Below, in pieces: positions 58,355-64,000 of a DNA stretch of 64,000 bases. How positions within the stretch are numbered: the first letter of the stretch is position 1; the number at the start of each line of letters is the position of its first letter. The position numbers were made by a program, and so were the translations under genes. This DNA comes from Whitmania pigra (Eukaryota > Annelida > Clitellata > Hirudinida > Haemopidae). The notes under the pieces were generated by a model, which saw nothing but the letters and a program-made list of their open reading frames with translations, ran no database searches and was not told where the DNA came from. The stretch spans positions 295,001 to 359,000 of the forward strand of contig JAJTWR010000422.1 of assembly GCA_021613335.1 (NCBI GenBank), in the 5' to 3' direction.

Positions 58355-59610
58355 TTATTACCAAAATCTCCTAAACTCTGAACACTGAACTATAAATCCA
58401 GTCTACTACAAAAACTATTAATTTATAAAATTCCAAAACGAATTCAAAAGAAACTCATCCCCGCCTCAACGAGTTTACGATTCTAACATTCACAATATAT
58501 CATCGTTTTCCAACTGATGTAAGGAGACTGCAAATGAAAATAAAAATGGAATTAATCAAATAAAATGTATTCAAGAATTTGAATCTTATTATAAGTCCCT
58601 ATAGTACATTATTTGTAAACACGTAGATTTTGTTATTTCGCATCAAACTGTTAGCTACTTTTTAAATGCCAACGGATGTTATGAGACATTTAAGAACGTC
58701 ATTTCAACTAAATCCATGGCAAATCTTTGCACAAACTGATAAGACATCCCCGCCATTGCTCTCGCCCCGCCCCCCCTTCCCAAATCAATTGGATTAAATG
58801 ACATCCCTATAGCAGTGCTGTTCCCTATTTAGGCCCCTGTCTGTGCCACTGCGTAGGGCCTCCACTAACACAAAACATTATATTTTTGCTTGTCAGGTTG
58901 GGCATAGAAGTTGTTTGTGAAGTTTGTGGACCTCCACCCCCGTGTAAATCCGACTCTGCCATGTAGATTAGCCTGTGGATCAGTAGCGTGAACATCGTCA
59001 GTAGCGTTGGCATCACCGCGCCAATGGAACCATTTCTCCTTAACTTCACGTTGTATTTAATATCCTTCAAGATTATCTTAAATTCCAGACTCCAATTTTT
59101 GTGTCTTGGGCTTCTCCTAGGAGCCAACTACACTAGCGCTAAAGAACCTTATTTTACATGTACTTCATGCAATACCCGCAAATATTTACTCTGTTAACTA
59201 GCTTTAGCCTAGTTTATCAAGATTTAATCCCCAGATTTTATTCACTTATCACAAAACTGAACCACGACAAGACTCAAACACAATTAAAGACTGCCATGTT
59301 TTTATTATTAAATTTTTACACCCAACATCTAAATGGAGCTAGTTGTTTGAATGACTCAAAAACAGATGTTCGAATATGACTTTTGAGACGTGCAATTGAT
59401 GCCAAGCAAGAGACACGCTAATGCAGACTAAAACCTTCTAAGTTCGCATATGAAATATCCCTGACATTGCAGTCTGAACAGATATCTTTGGCTTCACTGG
59501 AGTTCAACAATAACAAGGTAGAGTACAAGTTAGATGTCGCTAAAGACTTAAAAACAAAGTTCAATTTAAGACTGATTAAAAAAGGTATAAAAAGATTGGA
59601 TTTCTAGTCA
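58355..59610. other. Maltase upstream region with unresolved ORF
   Basis: Contains a minus-strand frame at 58825-59127 with a hydrophobic run (VMPTLLTMFTLLIHRLIYM) that could be a membrane anchor or a decayed element. A splice-acceptor-like gttcag lies about 25 bp upstream of the maltase ATG. I could not connect these into a gene. Confidence 0.3.
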
Positions 59611-59616
59611 TGGAAT

Positions 59617-59686
59617 TGTTGGAAATAGATGGACAATAGCAGCGGATTCACGTGGACAATTATCAAACCAGATCTTGATCTCTTCC
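59617..59686 (-). other. Possible orphan terminal exon
   Basis: After a good acceptor (tttttattttcag) the minus strand is open for about 23-25 codons in two frames: one starts EEIKIWFDNCPRESAA and ends in TGA, the other reads KRSRSGLIIVHVNPL and ends in TAG. It does not fit profilin exon 2 in phase (it would create an immediate stop), so it is not an obvious alternative profilin exon. Confidence 0.2.
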
Positions 59687-60165
59687 TGAAAATAAAAATT
59701 AATCTTACTGAGTGCTAAGAAAATGAACTCTCAAATTTAATCCAATTATAAATTTAAAGTCATGAAGCTGATAATTGTTTGATATTGTTCAACATTTTCC
59801 AGGACCAGGAGATAATTCATTTCAAGGAATTCAACAAATTAAAATTTTATTTTAGAGCTCAAAGAAAGCCATGATTCAATAAAAATGTATTTATTCTCAT
59901 TGTGTAATTATTATTCCCTAATGCATCTGTAATAAGCAATTTCACTGTTAATTGGTTTGAAATCTAAGATAATATCAAATAAAATTCCTGGGAATAGTAA
60001 TTATATTTTGTCTAACAATGCATTTGAATAAATGACCAAAAGTCTATTGACTATTTCAAGATAAGTTTACAAATTTCACAGTGACACCACTTGACAACAA
60101 CATCACCAAGAGTAATTTCAATGTGACTAAATAATCCAAGTTCAACGAACCAACGTTCTGAATGC

Positions 60166-63100
60166 TTAGTATCCCCTGTTTCGCAGATAGTCCCTGATGG
60201 TTTCCACTTCTTTCCTGCAGTTTCCCGCTTGTTGCCCATCAATGTATGTGCCGATTATAACACCTGGAACCGAGCGAAATTCATCACTGTTGCATCATAA
60301 AGCAGCACTTTCTAATAACAAAACTGACTTGCTGCTTATTAACTAGTTATTGATCATATTCATGTGTAGCATAAAGTTTTAAAAGCAACGGAACAGTTCG
60401 GTAATTAAAAAAAAAAAAACTGACATCTTCCAGACTTTGCAACAGAAACTCCAGAAGAACCTTTCCTGCCCTGGATTTGACAATCATCAGTTTGCAAGCA
60501 GAAGTACTTGGTACCTCCCAGGTTTATTCCACTTGCTCTTATGTTGGAGGGATCTTGGAAAGCGGCCGTAAGCACTTTTACTTCTGTTGGTGCTAGCTGT
60601 CGATACAAAATGCAACCAACGTCAACCTTTGGTTAGCTAATAGGTGGACATTCTAATAAACATTTAAATTGTCACTCAAACAATGTTAATTTGATCAACT
60701 TGTTACAACTTTCAATAAAAGAAAGTGATTGAGGAAAAGAGAAAGGAAGAAAATTAACGTCATGAAATTGGAAGCTTATAAAATGATGTAAAATTGCAAT
60801 GTAAAATAAATTTCTGATTACTTATTACATCACTGAATGTCTCAGTGGGTCGTCAATCAAAAATTACTTCCCCATAAAGATCAAACAAAATGCACTCAAA
60901 AAATCAAAGTATTTTCCAAAAGATGGATTTCACATGTTTCTTTTTTTGTAATTTCATATCATAAAAAAAAACGTTTTATTTTTATGAATTTTCATATTGG
61001 AATAAAATTTGGAATTCAATAATAAAATTAATAAGTTGATTATTAAATCTGCAAAACAATTCAATGAGGTAATGTTCATTACGAGAATAACAATATCTGA
61101 ATATCTTAGACTGTAGTACTTATACTATTCTATATTATTAATATTATTAGAAAAATCAGCAGGAGCCAATGGCCCCTTGCCAAAATCGCATAAGCAAGGT
61201 GCTAATGACTCCTAACCCGACAAAATCAAAACAAAAAAAACGACCAAAAATAAACTCAAACATTAACTTCTTGTTGTCTCAGTTGTAAATTCTATTGGCA
61301 AAAAATCCATCCAAGTTCCTCTTGAAATGTTCAACATCCTGAGGCAAACTGTTCCATTCCTGAACCACTCTGTTACCAAAGAAAAACTTTCTGCCTTTCT
61401 TTGCAGGCCAATCTTGTCATCACTTTTCTTTCACGTCCTCTGATCTTTGAATATGTACAGACAGAAAGGGAAGGACAAACCAAATATCTCATTCCACTTG
61501 TCAACAAATTAAATAACAAAGTCAAATCAGCTGTCTTTCTTTTGTCACATAAACTTGGCAATTTCAGTTTCTCTAATATCGACTGGTAAGGAAGGTCCCT
61601 GCAGGATTGTCTTAATTATGTAACTCTTTTTTGTACTCCTTCAATCACATCAATCAATCCCTGTCTATAAGGGCTCCACACCTGCACTCCATACTCCAAC
61701 TGAGACCTCACCAAAGACTTATACAAGCCCTCAAAAGCAAGATCTGACAAATAATTAAAATTTCTTAATATTATAAATTTCTTACTATTATAATTACCCT
61801 AGCATCATGTTTGCTTTCTTGACCCATGAGAGGATACGTTCTTTGAATTTTAAATCTGAGTCTACAATAATTCCAAGGTCATAAATGAATTTTAAACTAG
61901 AATTTTGTAATTTGCTCCATCTAGGCCTGATAAATGGTACTTATTTAAGTGGTGTTGTCCCCCAACGTGCAGTGCATAACATTTATTCATTTTCACTTTC
62001 ATTTGCCATCTGTTGAGCCATTAACTCACATTATGTCTACCTGCAATTTGTTGCAGTCCTCTTCTTTGCTAAGAACTCTATGTTTTTGTATCATCCGCAA
62101 ACAGGAACAAGATTTCACAAACTGTGTAGATGTCGTTGATATATATTAGAAACAGCCATGGTCCGAGTACACTGCTTTGAGGGACTCCGCTAGTTACAGG
62201 AAACCTGTCTGACAACTCCTCACCAACTCTCACCTGGAAGCTCCATCCAGACAAGTAGTTACCAATCCACACAATTATCATGTGATGCAACCAATGTGGT
62301 GATGGCAAAAATGACTTAGTCTTATTGTGCACATTTATGTTGCATGACATTAGAGTGAAAAATAAATTTCATAAGGGACTACATAATAATTTAAAAAAAA
62401 AACATTAATAATTAATAATAAATAATCTAAGCAAGTCAGATTTATTATATAACTGAAAATATGTTTAATCATTAGAAGACAAATTTGCTTTCTGAAGGAA
62501 GGCATGAAAAATCCAATTTCTTCACATATGTGTATGTGAATGTGACCAATAATTGCTTAAAATAATTACTTAGTCATGGCTTGTAACAGTGACAAATGCT
62601 GTGAGATGTTGCAAATAAAATTAATCTACCGCATCTACTGAATCACCACATCTTGCTAAGGAATATAAACAAACAAATAAACAAGATTCATCTAACTATA
62701 TAGGATTCTAAATCTAAATCATTGTTGACAAGCTGTTGTTGGATCAACTTGAAGCTTCACTTCCCCCAGGATTGATAGGTCAACCAAGCTACCTATGTAA
62801 ATCATACTATGGTATTTTTCCAGAATACTTGATGACTTACAAAAATTTCAGATATGAAATTTAAAGAAAACAAAAACAAAAATATGATTTGGCCTATTTC
62901 AGCCTAAAGTGCTACGTTGGTATATCACATCATCTATATCAAAATATTTTCATTCAACTGGCTTAACTATTATTTAAAGTTATTTTTGCCAATTAACAAT
63001 TCACACATCGCTCCCAGAATCAATCAATTGAAATAGCCCAAAAAATAATTATTGATTCTTCTCAACGATTCTATGTTTCCTTAGATCAGTGACCAAATCG

Positions 63101-63326
63101 CTAAATATATTTCCACATATGTGCTAAAGCTCGAAAATCCGACGCAATAGCGACGCTTTGAGCATTTGATACAGTATTAATAACAGAAATAAATAAATTA
63201 AAGAAGAATCATTACATTAAAACCGGCACTTTGAGTCCAGACAGCACCGTCGTCCAGACCACAAATTGCTGCTTTGTCGACAGAACCACTCTGGGTAAGG
63301 TTGTCACGATACGAATCCCAAGACAT
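60166..63326 (-). CDS. Profilin
   Basis: Three exons: 63326-63216, 60596-60425, 60263-60166. In phase, 127 codons, 126 aa, the normal profilin length. The N-terminus MSWDSYRDNLTQSGSVDKAA and GLDDGAVWTQSAGFN match the conserved W-x-x-Y-x-D...W profilin start that helps form the poly-proline site. The middle has AFQDPSNIRASGINLGGTKY (actin-face side). The C-terminus has CVIIGTYIDGQQAGNCRKEV and ends ETIRDYLRNRGY, the usual C-terminal helix. Profilin binds G-actin, poly-L-proline proteins such as formins and Ena/VASP, and phosphoinositides, promoting barbed-end growth in the cytoplasm. Intron 1 is about 2.6 kb and contains a LINE remnant. The second donor (gtcagt) is followed by a long T tract. 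The gene is divergent from the RNF181-like gene, 404 bp between start codons. Confidence 0.96.
61265..62350 (-). mobile_element. CR1-like LINE remnant in profilin intron 1
   Basis: Minus-strand pieces, 5' to 3': near 62.1-62.3 kb SGVPQSSVLGPWLFLIYIND and FADDTKT, i.e. RT domains with the catalytic FADD box. After a region with shifts come the segment CDKRKTADLTLLFNLLTSGM (61.5 kb) and the usual C-terminus VVQEWNSLPQDVEHFKRNLD ending at a stop near 61286. It is the same type as the remnant at 20.5 kb but a distinct copy, and is broken by frameshifts. It inserted in the same orientation as the host gene. Confidence 0.85.
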
Positions 63327-63730
63327 CTCAAGAATCCTCGACCTGAAATCTTCCAAGAAAATCAACGACAGGAAAGCGGACAGCAGCCAGCACAAAGCCC
63401 TTATATCTCAGCGAAGCGCTCTCATATTAATCTCATTGTCTAGGATAGCTTATGTCATTATGCCATTATTTAAATAATTGCATTTGTAAATAATATTTTT
63501 ATGTGCTGACGAAGTTGTCGGTAAAACATTTTGAATGTGCTGTCGCATCAATGTTTACCATTCAAGTGAAGTAAAACTTGAAAGCAATTTACAAAATTTT
63601 TATGTATTGGAAGTTGGATTAAAAATTTAAAAAATTTTAGTTGCTTAATTAAATGAAAGATTTTAGTGTTAACTAGTAAATAAACAATACGTAAACAATA
63701 TGGTTTCGTTTTGCAAGTCATCATTCGGCG
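63327..63730. promoter_or_regulatory. Bidirectional promoter region between profilin and RNF181-like genes
   Basis: 404 bp separate the two divergent start codons (63326 minus, 63731 plus). It must hold both 5' UTRs and promoters. I see no TATA box in a convincing position, which fits broadly expressed head-to-head pairs. Confidence 0.5.
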
Positions 63731-64000
63731 ATGGCTTGTTATTTTGATGAACATGATTGTGAACCATTACCAGATGGACAGGCTCCAGACCATTTATTAC
63801 ATTTGGCTAGGTAATTTATAGGAGTCTATAATTGGCTCCAACAAATAATTTGCTACTATTGATACTTTATTCAGGTTTTTAATTGATGGTGGATATGCAG
63901 CTATGTCGGATCTTGAATTTGACAGGTTTTCAAATAGCTTATTTAAACCGTTTATAGAATTTTTTATAAATCTGTAATTGCTCCTAGGATTTTCCAGTCA
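63731..64000 (+). CDS. RNF181-like RING E3 ubiquitin ligase, 5' part (runs off window)
   Basis: Exons 63731-63810 and 63875-63925, then a third from 63988 to the window edge, all GT-AG and in phase. The first exon starts MACYFDEHDCEPLPDGQAPD, closely matching the highly conserved N-terminus of RNF181 (MASYFDEHDCEP in human). It is followed by HLLHLARFLIDGG and LEFDRIFQS. The RING-H2 domain that defines the ligase activity would lie beyond the window and is not seen, so the call rests on the N-terminus. The start codon is the first ATG in that frame. Confidence 0.85.

Noticed and set aside
59617..59686. Alternative last exon of profilin
   Set aside because: Joining to profilin exon 2 in its phase makes an immediate stop codon.

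Overview
This window looks like nuclear DNA of an invertebrate bilaterian, most likely a lophotrochozoan or other non-arthropod protostome. It is AT-rich and gene-poor, with many small exons split by GT-AG introns, long AT-rich spacers, simple repeats and decayed LINE, SINE, hAT and pogo-like elements. The clearest phylogenetic pointer is a cytoplasmic intermediate filament gene with a long, lamin-type rod and a lamin-tail domain. The window alone does not fix the species.

Layout. 1-27.9 kb is a gene desert. It holds minisatellites (803-991, 2766-2975), a 195-bp tandem duplication (2251-2640), a long AAT microsatellite (about 15798-16172), LINE fragments (an R2-like RLE-type remnant at 7422-8674, CR1/jockey-like remnants near 13.2 and 20.5-21.3 kb), a pogo-like MITE (21725-22263), a tRNA-derived SINE (22465-22655) and a hAT element with an intact 8-bp target duplication (24085-25534). 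27.9-37.0 kb is a 16-exon plus-strand gene for an unrecognised protein of about 1539 residues with a signal peptide, a Cys-rich ectodomain and five predicted membrane segments. 37.4-40.4 kb is a convergent minus-strand gene of ten small exons coding for an unrecognised 196-residue protein. 41.6-45.3 kb is the intermediate filament gene (599 aa, 12 coding exons, a TATA box and a 5' UTR intron). 49.35-51.2 kb is a Gfi/Senseless-type zinc-finger gene. 54.0-58.35 kb is a GH13 alpha-glucosidase (maltase-like, 572 aa, 10 exons). 60.17-63.33 kb is a three-exon profilin gene (126 aa) with a CR1-like LINE remnant in its first intron. From 63.73 kb to the window end is the 5' part of an RNF181-like RING ubiquitin ligase gene, head-to-head with profilin.

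The exon models were built by hand from splice sites. For six genes (the 1539-aa, 196-aa, IF, maltase, profilin and partial RNF181 models) every exon joins in phase without a stop, which is strong internal support. The genes do not form an evident pathway: cytoskeleton (IF, profilin), carbohydrate digestion, neuronal or sensory transcription factor, ubiquitin ligase, and two proteins I could not place.
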